Assembly (NCBI RefSeq): GCF_029168945.1
Contig: NC_083601.1
Span: forward strand, 30,617,660-30,681,659
Direction: 5' to 3'
DNA length: 64,000 nucleotides
Source of the DNA: Cannabis sativa
Taxonomy: Eukaryota > Streptophyta > Magnoliopsida > Rosales > Cannabaceae
Below are positions 1-12,278 of the stretch, piece by piece. The position numbers and the translations under genes are program-made. The notes beneath the pieces are model-generated. The model was given only the letters and a program-made list of their open reading frames with translations, was not told the DNA's origin and did no database searches. Position 1 is the first letter of the stretch. Each line of letters starts with the position of its first letter.

Positions 1-120
1 AAGAAATTATACAAACTAATAAAGAGTCAAAAGAGCAATGCCAATCAAGAGTCCATACCGAGGTAAAATTGAATCAAGAATATGCAAAATCGTTTACAAA
101 GGCAGATAAAAACGAAGTAC

Positions 121-363
121 CTATATCATAAACAATGATATCGCTAAGGAATTTTTTATCGAAGAGGCCACCAAAAACGACGATCTTCGATTTTCCAATA
201 TTGACGGCAGTATGACCACTGTGAATCCAAAGAAGAAGATCATTTCAAGCGAGAAGATCAAAAATCTGAGAGAGAAAGGAACAATAAAGAGAAGGGATTA
301 CCTGCGAGGTTGTGGAAGATTTCCATGGAAGTCAGAAGCCAAAGCTCGAACCCAGTGATGCAT
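121..363 (-). CDS. Kelch-repeat protein, 5' end only (exons 363-302 and 218-121)
   Basis: This is the first part of a minus-strand gene that continues beyond base 1. Exon 1 starts at the ATG at 363-361 ([12 protein letters not shown]...) and ends at 302 before GTAATC. Exon 2 runs from 218, after TTCACAG, to 121 before GTACTT. The phases join (AG+T = Ser) with no stop. Exon 2 encodes [18 protein letters not shown] followed by a segment ending in SDIIVYDI. The GHTA...VVFGG...DI.VYD pattern is one kelch blade of a beta-propeller. Family members are binding or scaffold proteins, sometimes fused to other domains, but the partner domain is outside the window. The remaining left-hand bases read as intron 2. 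The start codon is inferred from the good reading frame; a further upstream exon is possible. Confidence 0.75.
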
Positions 364-990
364 TTTCCTGTGTCACTCTCCAAGAGGAAATAAGGTTAAA
401 AGTGATGAATTTTGCCAAAGCTGATGACTTTAGTGTAATTTTTCTTTTTCAAATAGGAAAATAAAAATATTTATATTATAACAAAAATAAAATAAATAAA
501 TAGATGAGTGTATTAATAAAATGTGGGGGGGTGTGCCCACATCAAAAGACCTGACTGCTTTGCCACTGGTTAGCTGGCATTGGCCCCATCATTGATGTGT
601 TCCAATGGTTGGTCACCCACAGAAGCTTCCTCTGTTCATTCTCAACGGACCCCAAAACCCAAACCCAAACTCTTTCTATTTCTCTCTCTCTTTGTCTTAT
701 TTCTCAATCTCAACTCAATAGTGTGTAGAGTAAAACAGGGTACCCCGTTAGGGTTATTGGTCTATATCCCTTCTTTTTATTTTGATTTTTTCTGCAAGAT
801 TGGCCAAATCCTCTCTTCTTTCCATTTTGCTTTTGCTTTTGCCTTTTCATGAGACTCTTACACAGTTCAATTTTCTGTTTCCGAGGCTGAATTCACTGTA
901 GTTCAAAGTGATTCTGCCTTTTATTTGTTGGTGTTGTAGACGCTGATTTCTCAAGCTGGGAGTTTTGACTTTTTTGTTTAATTCTTGACA
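364..990. promoter_or_regulatory. Shared head-to-head promoter of the kelch and coiled-coil genes
   Basis: About 630 bases separate the two divergent start codons. The right-hand part (about 640-860) is pyrimidine rich (CTTTCTATTTCTCTCTCTC), as in many plant 5' leaders. At 521-542 there is an inverted repeat with 7-base arms (ATGTGGG and CCCACAT), which could bind a GTGGGC-type factor such as TCP proteins. No clear TATA box stands out for either gene. A 90-codon reading frame here (580-852) lies in the leader and is not believed to be a gene. Confidence 0.4.
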
Positions 991-3900
991 ATGCCTAAAT
1001 CCAATCACGAAAAGCAAGATCAAAGGTATAGATCATCTCTCTATCTTTGTTTTCTTTAATTTAGCAATTTTTGTTTCTTTCTTTATTTTTATACTCTGAA
1101 CTGTTTGTACACATGTTCTAAGTGTTCCTGCTAAAATCCTTGTATTGACTTTGGGTTATGTAGTTTTGTGGCTTTAGTTGTGTGTGAACACTTATGTTTC
1201 TTGTAAAGTTTGTTGATTTTCTGTGTATTAAACGGCTACTCATGTGTGTTGATTTTCTGTGTATTAAACGGCTACTCATGCCTTAGGACAACTGGGAAAT
1301 GGTTAAACTTTGAAACAATATTTCAGAACACCTTTTCTTAATCTTTTGCTCTGTGTGTGTTTTTGCACTTTTCATACTCTACTATTTATTTTTTGTTGTG
1401 TGTGTGTGTTTCTGCACTTTTCATACTCTACTGTTTATTTTTTGTCTTCTCATGATTGATAGATACATGAAGAAAGATGCATATTTATTTTTGGAGGACT
1501 GGACTTCCCCATGTCTCTGTTAGGTTTTACATGTGATTAGAAAAGTAAATTCTGTGATATACCCCCTTTGGTGGTGCATTCAGATTGCCTATTGAATGTA
1601 TTTGGTTTTGTTTTTTCTTTTGTTTGAATAAATTGGGTGTTTACTAATCAGGAGTAATTCTAGTATGGAGGATTCCTCTATGACAATTGAATTCCTCCGT
1701 GCACGGTTGCTTGCCGAGAGGTCTGTGTCGAAAAGTGCTAGACAAAGAGCTGAAGAACTCGCAAAAAGGGTATGCTGAATGCTTTTCTAGGAAATTCTAC
1801 GAAGTTACCTTTATTTGATGCTCAAAGAAATGGACTTCTGTTCTTGCTTCATGTGCTACAATGTTTGTTTGTTTTCTTACAACTTAGGTAGAGGAGCTGG
1901 AGGAACAACTTAGAATTGTTTCTATTCAAAGAAGAATGGCTGAGAAAGCCACAGTAGACGTCCTCACCATTTTGGAGAATCAGGGAATTAGTGACACTTC
2001 TGAGGCATTTGATTCAAGTTCTGATCAGGAAGCCCACCGGGAATCCCATGAGGGTGATCATTACCCAACTCAAGAGGAGCACTTCACTTCTAGGAGACAA
2101 AGTAACTTGGAGGAGTTTTCTGGTTCTGATCGTGATGCATCTCCGGTATCTGGTAGAAGCTTGTCTTGGAAAGGTCGTAGTAAGTCTCCACGTTCCCACG
2201 AAAAATACAAGAATCCATCTACAAGAAGGCGGAATGCTTTTTCATCCCTGGGCTCTTCTTCTTCTTCTTCGAGACATCATTTCGGTAAATCTTGCCGCCA
2301 AATAAGACGCAGAGAAACAAGGTTAGTTTGACCTCTCTCTTTCTTTCACTGATTTTAGCTAGTGTGTCATATGTGCTGTAGGCTAGTAACTGGAACTTAG
2401 ACTTTAAATGGGACCTTTATAAATTTCCAGTATCCCTTGTGTAATAGGTGCCTTTCTAGCTTCTACTATGAATAAAAAAGAGTGTTAAACACTGGGAAAG
2501 AGAATCTTCGTTTTGAGCACCAGATTTTATTTAAAAAATTCATCTTTGAGCACAAGATTTCTGCTCTGCGGCATCCCTTGATTAGTCTTAAAAATTTCCA
2601 GTGGTTTACTGCTTTGTCTTCACAGGACAGTGGTTGAGGAGCACAAAACAGAGCCTATCAAGTTTGATTCTCAAGACAATGGATTTGCTAGTGCTACCCC
2701 ACCAGAAGATGTTCTAGATAGCTCAGATTCAAGATCAGGAACAGTGAGAAAATGTTCTGAAAGCAAGAAGGTATTATCAGAGGGTCCTCTTTCTGGTGGT
2801 GTAGAAAGTCAACGAATCAATAATCATATTGATGTCAATGGCCATGGGAAGGACAGAGACATGAAAAAAGCATTAGAAGACCAGGCACATCTTATTGACC
2901 AATATGAAGAGATGGAAAAGGCTCAAAATGAATGGGAAGAGAAGTTCAGAGAAAATAACATTAGCACACCGGTAAGCTATATCAGGACCATTTATGACAT
3001 AATAATTATTATTTCACCCTTTTCTGAAATTTGGTTTATTAAGAAATCAAATTAATGTAGTCAGAGATCTTACATAGGCATAACACATATAATTGAACTC
3101 ATGACACCTGAAATTTATTGATGTTGATAAAAACAAATTTATATGCTCTGGCGATGGGCTGTTGGGGTTGACAATACAAATAAATCTATTCATATTAGTG
3201 TATTTTTTTTCTCCGCTCTGACCAAGAATAAATGCAAAATGGGATAAGTGCACTTTGGATGTGATATATTTTGAATTCTTTTTCCAAGCAGCAATTGGCA
3301 GCCTTTTCTTTTTCGTTTGGTTTCAGTTTATCTCTTGCAAGGAAACTTAAAAGCATAAGCATATTATTAGGCAAGTGGTGCCATGCAATGCATGCATTTA
3401 TACCTTTTTCAACTGAAGATCTATATCTGTCCCCTGTTTTGAATTAGACATCTGTTTGGTGCTTCTATTCTGGATTAAGTGTTTAGTAATGATAAATAAA
3501 GAACTTCAATGCTTTTTGTTATCAGTCATTTTGGGATCTTTTATAATCATATCTGTCTAATTATTGGGACATGCAGGATTCATATGACCCTGGAAACCAC
3601 TCAGATATAACTGAGGAAAGAGATGAGGTCAAGCCTCAAACACTTCCCAATAATGAGACAGATATCTCAGAACCTGAAGAGGCAAAGCCAAAGGAAATAG
3701 ATTTATCCAAACTGCAGCCTAATGGTATTTTAGCACCTTCACATGCTGAGATGGTAGAGGATCAAACAAGCAGCAGAACCAATTCTGCTGGTTCCAGATC
3801 TCCAGCTCAAGAATTTGCATTTCCTACAGCTAGCGAAAGGGGAATCCAACAGAGTGAGGATAACCATGATTGTCAACCATCAGAAATCCTCTGCCAGGAC

Positions 3901-4641
3901 CCATCTTTGCATGGGCCACTGAGCAACCGGTCTTTAGTTAGCAATTCATCCGAGTTAGGCAGCAGTTCCCATGAAAGAGAGGCTTCAGAAGGCCAAAATG
4001 ATCACTATGCATTAGTACCTCACAACCAACCTAATGCTTTAGGTGGTGTGTTGGATGCACTCAAACAGGCAAAGTTATCACTACATCAGAAAATCAATAG
4101 ATTGCCACCAGACGGCAGAATTACTGTTAAAAAATCCACTGAACAATCTCCATTTGATACAAGAATCGGGGACAGAACAGAGATCCCCACTGGGTGTAGT
4201 GGACTTTTCAGATTACCAACTGATTTCTCTGCTGAAGTAAATACACGAGTCAACTTTCTCAGTTCTGGATCTCACTTAGCACCATATTATCCTGATAATA
4301 GAGTTGCAGTAACTGCTCCTGATCGATTTGTTTCAACGCCTTACATGGAAAATCAAGCAGGATTTCGAACCGATGATCGCTTCTTCTCAAGTGGCTCTTT
4401 ACCGTCTGGGTCAAGAGCTTCTACTTTAAATTCACGTTACGATCCTTACTTGAATAATGGTTTCAATAGATACAACTATACTTCCCATCCCCCCTATCCC
4501 CCTTTCCCTGATTTAATGCGGCATATACCCTCAGATGAAGGATTACTAAGACCCTTTCCCAGTAGCAGTAGGCCATATGAGTCACCTGTAGATGGATCAC
4601 CATTATATAGTGATCAAGCTGGACCTAATATGTATAGGTAG
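991..4641 (+). CDS. Plant-specific coiled-coil protein of unknown function, 665 aa, five coding exons
   Basis: Coding exons are 991-1025, 1652-1769, 1888-2321, 2626-2971 and 3577-4641. All introns are GT-AG and the phases join without a stop, giving 665 residues. The N-terminus (MPKSNHEKQDQRSNSS) leads into a charged heptad-like helix, roughly residues 20-85 (FLRARLLAERSVSKSARQRA, then VEELEEQLRIVSIQRRMAEK), which should form a coiled coil. A Ser-rich basic segment follows. A second short helix near residues 275-310 contains LEDQAHLIDQYEEMEKAQNE. The last exon is polar and disordered, with one ordered patch (VLDALKQAKLSLHQKINRLP) and a Pro/Tyr/Ser-rich tail ending in NMYR. I recognise this as a conserved plant family but cannot assign a function. 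There is no signal peptide or membrane segment. The start is the first ATG of the leader in frame with the conserved helix. Confidence 0.85.
1211..1280 (+). repeat. 36-base tandem duplication in intron 1
   Basis: The stretch TGTTGATTTTCTGTGTATTA with its following bases up to CGGCTACTCATG occurs at 1211-1244 and again at 1247-1280 without a visible mismatch, so the duplication is recent. Confidence 0.85.
1351..1445 (+). repeat. Second tandem duplication in intron 1 (about 47 bases)
   Basis: A (TG)n run followed by GCACTTTTCATACTCTACT and TTTATTTTTTGT occurs twice in a row. The copies differ in TG-run length and at one or two bases. It lies about 70 bases after the 36-base duplication. Confidence 0.8.
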
Positions 4642-5579
4642 TATTATACTATATCTACTCTTTTAAGTTTTTCCAACTGTATCTTAGAATTGGTTATTGG
4701 TTTTATAGATAGGTTCTAGTTTCTGTTCCATTAGAGGGAGAAGGTTTTTGTACACAGTGAAACCATTTGTTGTATCATGTTTATGTTTCTGCATCATAAT
4801 TTTGATTCTAATTTCTGATATAAATATTTAATTCTACTGTGACTATCAATTTTTTCTTTCCCCTTTGTGCGTAACCATAGTGATGCTTGGACTAACTCTC
4901 AGAGGATTCTCTTCTGTGGATGAATACTCTGCTGAACTATAAAGGTGTGATTTAACTTGGTTTTAATATTTTAGCAGCTGACTATAGAAGGTGTGATATG
5001 CAACTGTAGCTATCTAGATGCATATATGAAAGTATAAACTCAAACGAAGCAATAGTTATATATTAAATTCATGCAATTCAGTACATATGCATCAGAGAAA
5101 TTGTACTTAGTGATGGAAAATGATCTATTGCAACATCTAGAAACTACTTCACAGGAATAACAAATTCTTGTTAGATGTGGCAGTATCTGGTTATTCTAAA
5201 ATTTACTAATATTATTAGTAGAGATCAGATGATCATAGCTATAATCTTTTTGATCAATTTGCACATAATACTGCTGTCAACGTGTATTGAAGATCAAGTT
5301 AAAGTTTGAGCTAATAGTTCACACTACGAATTGTTTTTATGATGAGTTAGTAGTTTGAGTTGAGGTGTGATGTGAGAACTGAGAACCCATATGAAAAGAG
5401 AGAGTGAAAAAAAAAAGACAACTAATGCATTATCTTACTCCTAAGGTGACAATCTCAAAAGCAAATTCCATATAGCAGTTCTCTAACATTTATTCTCTTC
5501 TCTTCTTAGACTTTATTGAAAAAACAAACAGGAATACCAGAAAATGTTCAGTTTCCTGGGATACGAACAGAAAATTAAT
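4642..5579. other. 3' regions of two convergent genes; no gene seen
   Basis: This is AT-rich sequence between the stop codons of the coiled-coil gene (plus) and the small membrane protein gene (minus). It should hold both 3' untranslated regions. No reading frame or repeat worth naming was found. Confidence 0.6.
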
Positions 5580-6051
5580 CTACCATGGTAAAACATACTT
5601 GTCTTGTCCCACAATCTTAAGACAAAGCAAAACTACGAGGCTGCTCATGACACAGAACACCACTAAAGAGCAAACCATAACAAAACATAGAAAGAATCTG
5701 TCTTTTGCTTTGTTCCCTTCAACCGCACTATGGAAATCTTTTCCAATCTTTTGAGCTTTTCCCGTGATGAAAAATGGTGTTACAAACCATAGCAAAAGAG
5801 GATATAACCTGTTTGTCTGCAAGTAAAAGGGAAAGTTTTAAACAGTTATACTAGAAGAACTATTTACAATCCAATGAGCCAGTTTTCCTTACCCAAAACC
5901 TTGCTAATCCAAAATCCTTCTTCTGAGAGTTTGCCTCAGTCCATGGCGAGGTTTCCTTATTCCCATTTTCAATATGACTGTATGGTTTCATATTCCAATC
6001 AGGACCATCACCACCCACGGTAACTTTTGATTCTGCTGGTGCTTTCTGCAT
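5580..6051 (-). CDS. Small two-exon membrane protein, 131 aa, unknown function
   Basis: Exon 1 is 6051-5893 (ATG at 6051-6049) and exon 2 is 5816-5580 (TAG). The splice sites are TTTTGG/GTAAGG and TTACTTGCAG/ACAAAC, both phase 0. The first half is polar (GDGPDWNMKPYSHIENGNKE). It is followed by the positively charged KKDFGLARFW, a hydrophobic stretch LYPLLLWFVTPFFITG (about residues 57-72) and a strong 25-residue hydrophobic segment (FFLCFVMVCSLVVFCVMSSL...), so one or two membrane passes are likely. The end is short and polar. An alternative is that exon 1 begins at 6045, right after the AG of ATGCAG. In that case it joins in frame (phase 0) to the last RING exon of the ligase gene upstream (ends 6307, donor ATG/GTAAAA), making one fused protein. 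A separate gene seems more likely because an ATG and a complete protein are present. Confidence 0.6.
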
Positions 6052-6240
6052 TGTTGTTAAATACGTTTTTATGGATGTTAGTACATCTAAGCAAATCAAA
6101 ATAGATGCCAAAACCTTAATGTAGAGTCTAAATTTGTAAAACTGATATCTCATTTTGCCCAAAGATTTAAAATGCTTCTTTTGGTGAAGAATCATGTGAT
6201 ATTGTGCAAAAGGGCAATAAACAATGAATACTGAACTCTG

Positions 6241-9200
6241 CTAGAAATTCCTTTCATGCAAAAGTAGTACAGATTTTGAAAATAAGAATAAACTTAATTC
6301 TTTTACCATGGTATTTCCCGAAGATTGGTTGCAGATCAAGCATGTATAAGGACTTGGATTGCATGCCTAGCAGATAGCATAACACAATGCATTAGAGTGT
6401 GCTCTATTGAAATATATTATAAATCAGCCTTGAGACAGACATAGGTACCACCTTAAAGCAAGCTGAATGGATATAATGGCCGCAGGGTAGAGCTCTGACT
6501 GCTGTAGTTGATGTGAATAAGAACTTGTCGCAGACCGGGCAGCTGGTCTCTAGGCATTTCTCCTTGCACTCATGATCCAATAATCTTATTGAAAGGCAGC
6601 AGTTGCAAGACATACAATGAAAATAGCCAACACCGAGCCCCCTCCCAACCCGGCATATATTGCAGAATGGGCAATGATAAATTTCCCTGTAGTGACAAAA
6701 GATCATTGCAAACTTCATGCAAGCTCTCACATTTTATGAAAGGTCAGTTTTGCTAACAGCAGAAAATTACAACAATTTATCATTACTTGAAAGACATGAA
6801 AAATGGTTTAAAAGCTTATGCGAGGGTATATGTCTTCTTTTAAGCTTTTAAGATCAGAAATCTTTGTTTTTAAGAAGTTTTTAATCTTCTCAAACTATGT
6901 TCTTCATGACAGAAAAAGCTGTCTTTAGTGTTATAATATCTCTTTCACCCTCTTCTTGTTTTACTTTCACTTCTTCTCAAACCATCATTCCAGATTGCTA
7001 ATAAGGTTTAGTATGTGAAGTTATAATATCAAAATGTTGGCTTTAGTTAGATTGTAACCATTAAACTATGAAGTTAAGGGAAAAAATCTTTTTGTTTTGC
7101 TCTCTTTAACAAATACATTAGAAAGTCACCCGTCTAATTATTGTGCCGAGAAAACAATGCTTAGATTAATGAGTTAGTAGCATGAAAAAAACTGAGACTT
7201 TATAACCTAAGACCAGTTCTTATACAAGTTTGCTTTGCTTTACACTTATCATCAATGACCATATCACATTGCATAAAATATTTGCTATAACATTATGCAT
7301 ACTGTTTAGGCTAGTGGGTTTCTTCCAAAGGCTTCCTATAAGGCATAGCTTTTGAAACTTAGAGAAACTGTTATCAATTTATTTAGGTGTTTTTACTTTT
7401 TGGCAATTGTTTGTGGAGAATTTACTTGAGAATGAAAGAACCAATCAATCACAAATTTATGTACCTTTCATCATCGAAAAGTTTGCATATATTGCAATAG
7501 TACTTCGCCATTGGAAATCCACTGCATGAAGGCGTCTTGCATATTGGCCCGATCGGCTGAATGATCAAGCATCTCATACACATCATTTCTGATGTTTCTT
7601 TCCTGCAAGCCCCACCAAAAAATAAAATGAGATAGGAAGTTGTCAAAACTTGATGCTTAATAGTTAATGTAAGAATTTACCTGTCCATTGCATGGTTACT
7701 TATACTGTCATGGCAAAAGTTACAGGTAACCAGCTTGTCACAACAAGAAGCCCGAATTTTGCAGTTTCTTTTGTAGTGCTCACAACCAAATACCTTATTC
7801 TCAGGATCTCGAAACGATGGGAATCTTCCTTTTAAGTTTTCACCTGTGCAATCTTTACAACTCAATGATTGAGGAAGTCTTTGCTGAGCACCCATCCAGT
7901 AACTACAAGTAGAACATTTAAAATTACACAACTTTAGTTAGCTGCAACTCAGTGCTAATTAAGTATGAGTAGTGAAATAAACTTCAGGGAAATTAAACTC
8001 TTTGGCTCCAACCTGATCATACTGTTCTGTAGGTATTTCTTTGTCACATTCTCAGAATCCGAGTCTAGACAAACCTTTCCAGTGCCATTCTTACGAGGCT
8101 TTAACATACTGATCCCCATGCTTCTTTGAAATTCACCTGAATTGGACAAAGTTAAGAAGAATTAATGTTATTATATACAGCAAATAGTGATAAATCTTAT
8201 GTAAGTGCCACATTTTCTTTCTTCTAGTGGTCAATGCATATCAGAATTTAATATACCATTTGGGAATGTTCTTATTGAAGTGTCTTTCCAGCAATCATTA
8301 AGCCATTCACTGAACATTGTATTTCTTGTTACATGCTTTAATGTTTCCATCATTTGATCATGTTCCTCCTGTGAAAGAGCAGAAAGTACCCATGGAAGCA
8401 GTAACTGAAGCACTTCACCACTAGTTGTCCCTAACATGAACCCAATAATCCGATGCTGCTCTTCCCTAGAAAACTGAATTCTAAACAATGGCCACATTTC
8501 AAGTTCTTCCCTTGACATATGTTGATCTATCATCATTCTTAAGGACTTGCACATGTATTGAAGCCGACCACATAGCTCGTGGTACTGTCTGATGCATTCA
8601 ATGTCATAGTCTCCGAAAGTACTTAGACTCGAGTCCTTTTCATTACGAACACTCTTCAAGCTTGTATGAATTTGTGAGATTTCAGAAAGAAGATATGAAA
8701 TATGCTCCAACTTTTTTTCATCCTGCTTATGATCTACCTTGTATGAGTGAGCCACATTATAGAGTCCCTCCTTGGATTCTAATGCAGGGTATACTATATT
8801 ATCCTTAGAATCAGTATGAGCTCTATACAAACCCCAAAATAGAGAAAATCTTCCAATGAACTGATGCAGAAAAGTCTCATCATAATCACTAACTCTGGCA
8901 GATTCAATGCTTAAATATTCTAAGTCTCGGCGTATGGCTTTATGCACTTTAAACAGAATATCTATTGGTTGTTCCTCACTTCTATCTGCCAAAATCATTA
9001 AAGATCTTAAAGAGTTGCTATCTTTGGAGGAAACAGGGGAGACTACTCCAGTAGGCAAAGCAATATGAAATGGTGAGAGTGATTGAAAAGTTTCTTCTCC
9101 ATTAACATCAAAGAATTTCTCGGTAGGATAGAAACTGTTTGCTCTTGAAGATGAAGTTAAACTCTGGTTACTCGCCCTGCAACCCCAACTAGAAAAGAGT

Positions 9201-12200
9201 TTTACGAGAGCAGCATCTGATGCTGGTGCTGAATGAAAGAATGAAACTTGTGTAAGAAATAAAATAACATTAGTTTTTTGAATATTATGTCTAAATCTCA
9301 AAAGACTGATATAGGACCTGCCAACTGTATATTCTTGAAGAAGTTATGAGCTTCTTCATCAGTCATCACTCCAATCAGCCATGGCAAGACTTGTTTAATC
9401 AATCTCAAAGGCATCATACACAAGCTTTGATACAAAATTTCTTGTTGCCTTTTGACATTTAAGTTCACTCTAGCAAGTGAAATAACCTAGACATACAGAG
9501 AGATCAGTCAATTTCAGGAATGAAAGAGGTATGTTAACTCAGAAAAATAGTGTCTTCAATAATTTTTTTCTAAGTTATTATCTTCAACTATGAGAATTAT
9601 GAATCTCTAGCAATCTATTTGAACACTCGCAACCATTTACTATTTGGACCATGGAAATTAATTCTATTTAGAAAATTATTGAGTCTTTAAGGAAAAATTA
9701 CCTGTACTTCCTCAATGTAGAAGTGTTTGTTTATGGTTTCTGTTATCTGATCAGCACAAGAACATAGATTTGAAAGAAACTCAGCTGAAGTAGAAGAGTT
9801 TTCTCCACCACTTTCAATCAAATCACAAAACTCATTAAATTTACTCTTTACTTCACTATGCTGATGGAAAATTGAAGTTTCACCATATATTTCTGGATAC
9901 AAGACTTTTTCTTTAGCAATGCTGCAACCAAAAATACAATACTTTCAAACTACCAGAACAAAATCCATGGAAGAAATTCCAATCCAACAATCCTCATCTT
10001 AAGCATGTACATATACAAATAAAAGAATACCTGTGACAAATGCAAATTTCAGCAATAAACTTTAGCCTTCCATCGAAAACTGATCGATTAGAAAAATCGC
10101 CAGAAACATACATCCTCTTGATCTTCTCCAATGTCTCATTCAACTCTCTTTTGATAGCCCTATGCCAGAGCAATAAATCATCTACTGGATGTGAACTAGT
10201 TTCACTTTCACAGTTTGCTTTTTCCATTAAAGTATTATTATTCAAAATGGTGTCATGATCAAAATCTTTTCTTTTAATCCAGTTGAAAATGGCCTTCACA
10301 CAAACCATTAATGTACATAATTAGCTCTTTGCTTTAATAAAGAATATGAAATAATTTCATTTATTTGTAGGGGATAATTTTGAAATTTTACCTGTTGAAG
10401 AAGCTTTTCCTTTGGGATAATTCCGGTTAATGAGTTTTGCAGATGTTGGTATTCATCAATTGAAAGAGAAGAAGATAGCCATGAAAGTACCTTCGCTAGC
10501 ACATATGTGGGCATGTCATTCAAGAACTGCCATACCAAAGAGGCCTGCTCTTTACGAGAGTAACTTTCAATAAGCAAGGGAAACACCTAACATGATGATT
10601 AAAACTCATTAAGTTCTCATTACCAAAATAGATAAATAGATCAGGTAATAATTAAGAGAGAAAAATGATTGATCAGTCAACACAAATAGAAAAAAGTACT
10701 GATATTAGAGTACAATCAATAAAATGTTTAATTGGCGATTGAATATAGAAAGATTATAATTTATGTCTCACTATAATAATGAAAATAATATTTCTTCTAT
10801 AGTTTCTAAATTCAAAATCAAATTATGTTAAGCAAACTTATTCTATAATTAAGTACAAAAAATAGACCAAATGATGTTCAAACTTTTGTTTTTGTTAAAT
10901 GGTTGTTTACCTTTGAATGTGGTCTAATAGTCAAAATAGTTGATTTGTAAATTCCTCGAATATGTATTAAAGCATTTTATTAATTTTTTTTTTCAGAAGT
11001 ATAATAATATTATTATAATTATATACAACTATAGCATGTATATAATTTCAAAAATATTTTAATTAAGATGAGTTCTATCATGTAATTTAGAGAACAATTA
11101 TAAGATCTTATCTTATAAATAATTTATTTATTGAGAGGAGCTGTTGTATTCTGAAGATCGTTTTTCATAGTTACCGAAAATAAATCTCACTATAAATTAG
11201 AATATAGTAAAGGCAATAAAGTATCAATATTAACAACATTATTACAAAAAAAAAATGGTTTGATATACCATAAATTGGACTCTATATGCAAGTTTTATCG
11301 GTTGGTAATAATTTACATCGTCATCACCCTTGTACGTACATCTTTTACATAACACAAAGTTTTCATGCAATTAATTTATTAATTTTTCTTTCGTTGACTT
11401 TTTTTGGAGGGAAGCTCGTTGACTTTATTTAGTGATGTAGGATATTACGTACGTAGATATATATATTATATAATATATAGACACAAACATGCATATAATG
11501 TGAGGGAATCATGTGTTTTGTTCGGTCTATCGATTTTGGCATTTTGTGTTTAGAACTATATGATATATGTTTTAATTTGAGTTAAAGATTTGGATATCCT
11601 CTATAAAATTAAAACAATAGATAATAAACTTCGTTAAAGATTACTTAAGAGTTAAGACACATTATCAAATGATTTACCTGCTCCTCAACTTTAGCCATAT
11701 TCTGAACAGCCAATAACTTCAAGACACCTGTCAAGGAAGCTAACTCTGTTTGGAACGTAGCTTCATGATTGATTTGGATTTGGACCATTAAAGTTAATCT
11801 AGAATTAAGAAGCTCGAATAATTTAGCAAGAACATCATTTTCATCCTTGTTTTGAACAACCAAGTACGACGTTTCATCTAAATTCTTCACACGTGCACCG
11901 ACAGCTGGAAAAATCACCTGTAATATATAACATGTATATATATATATAAATTTTCTCATCAAATTAACCAAACAAAATACCAAAATTTAACCATGCATGC
12001 TAATTATATATGTATATATATACCTTATCTTTGGCTTTTAAATATTGCATAAAAATTGATCCCAGAAAATGGGTAGGCCCCAAAAGGGCTTGAATTATTT
12101 CAACATTAGAACGGGTACCAGCCGTTGCCAATTTATGAATCTCATTCAGCCCATTACGAATGGCTTTGTGGAAAATAAGGAAAAACAAAATTGGAGAATC

Positions 12201-12278
12201 ATCATCTGTACTAATAATAGTACTCCTAAACTGCAAACCTTGTGCTGATGATGATAATGATGATGATGATGAGGCCAT
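6241..12278 (-). CDS. BRUTUS-like hemerythrin/CHY-zinc-finger/RING E3 ubiquitin ligase, divergent and C-terminally short
   Basis: Twelve exons join in phase: 12278-12024, 11917-11678, 10586-10392, 10293-10031, 9921-9702, 9486-9318, 9228-8257, 8136-8013, 7902-7681, 7602-7465, 6686-6452 and 6366-6307. If the last exon reads through, TAG is at 6243-6241 and the protein has about 1052 residues. Order: three hemerythrin (HHE) repeats (exons 1-3, 4-6, 7), a CHY zinc finger (FGCEHYKRNCKIRASCCDKL), a CTCHY finger (MCMRCLIIQPIGPICKTPSC), and a RING-H2 (CPVC ... CGHYIHSACF ... CLIC) with all eight ligands. BRUTUS and BTSL proteins sense iron and ubiquitinate bHLH factors of iron-deficiency signalling; that role here is inferred. 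Oddities: the first HxxxE motif reads YLKAK, HSIAK and HTDSK in repeats 1-3 (Lys for Glu), repeat 1 also has QNMAKV in the second motif, and the C-terminal zinc ribbon that ends the family is absent. It may be a diverged paralogue or be losing function. Confidence 0.85.

Noticed and set aside
580..852. 90-codon open frame before the coiled-coil gene
   Set aside because: It lies in the pyrimidine-rich leader, has a low-complexity Phe/Leu/Ser composition, and is followed by the true conserved start at 991.
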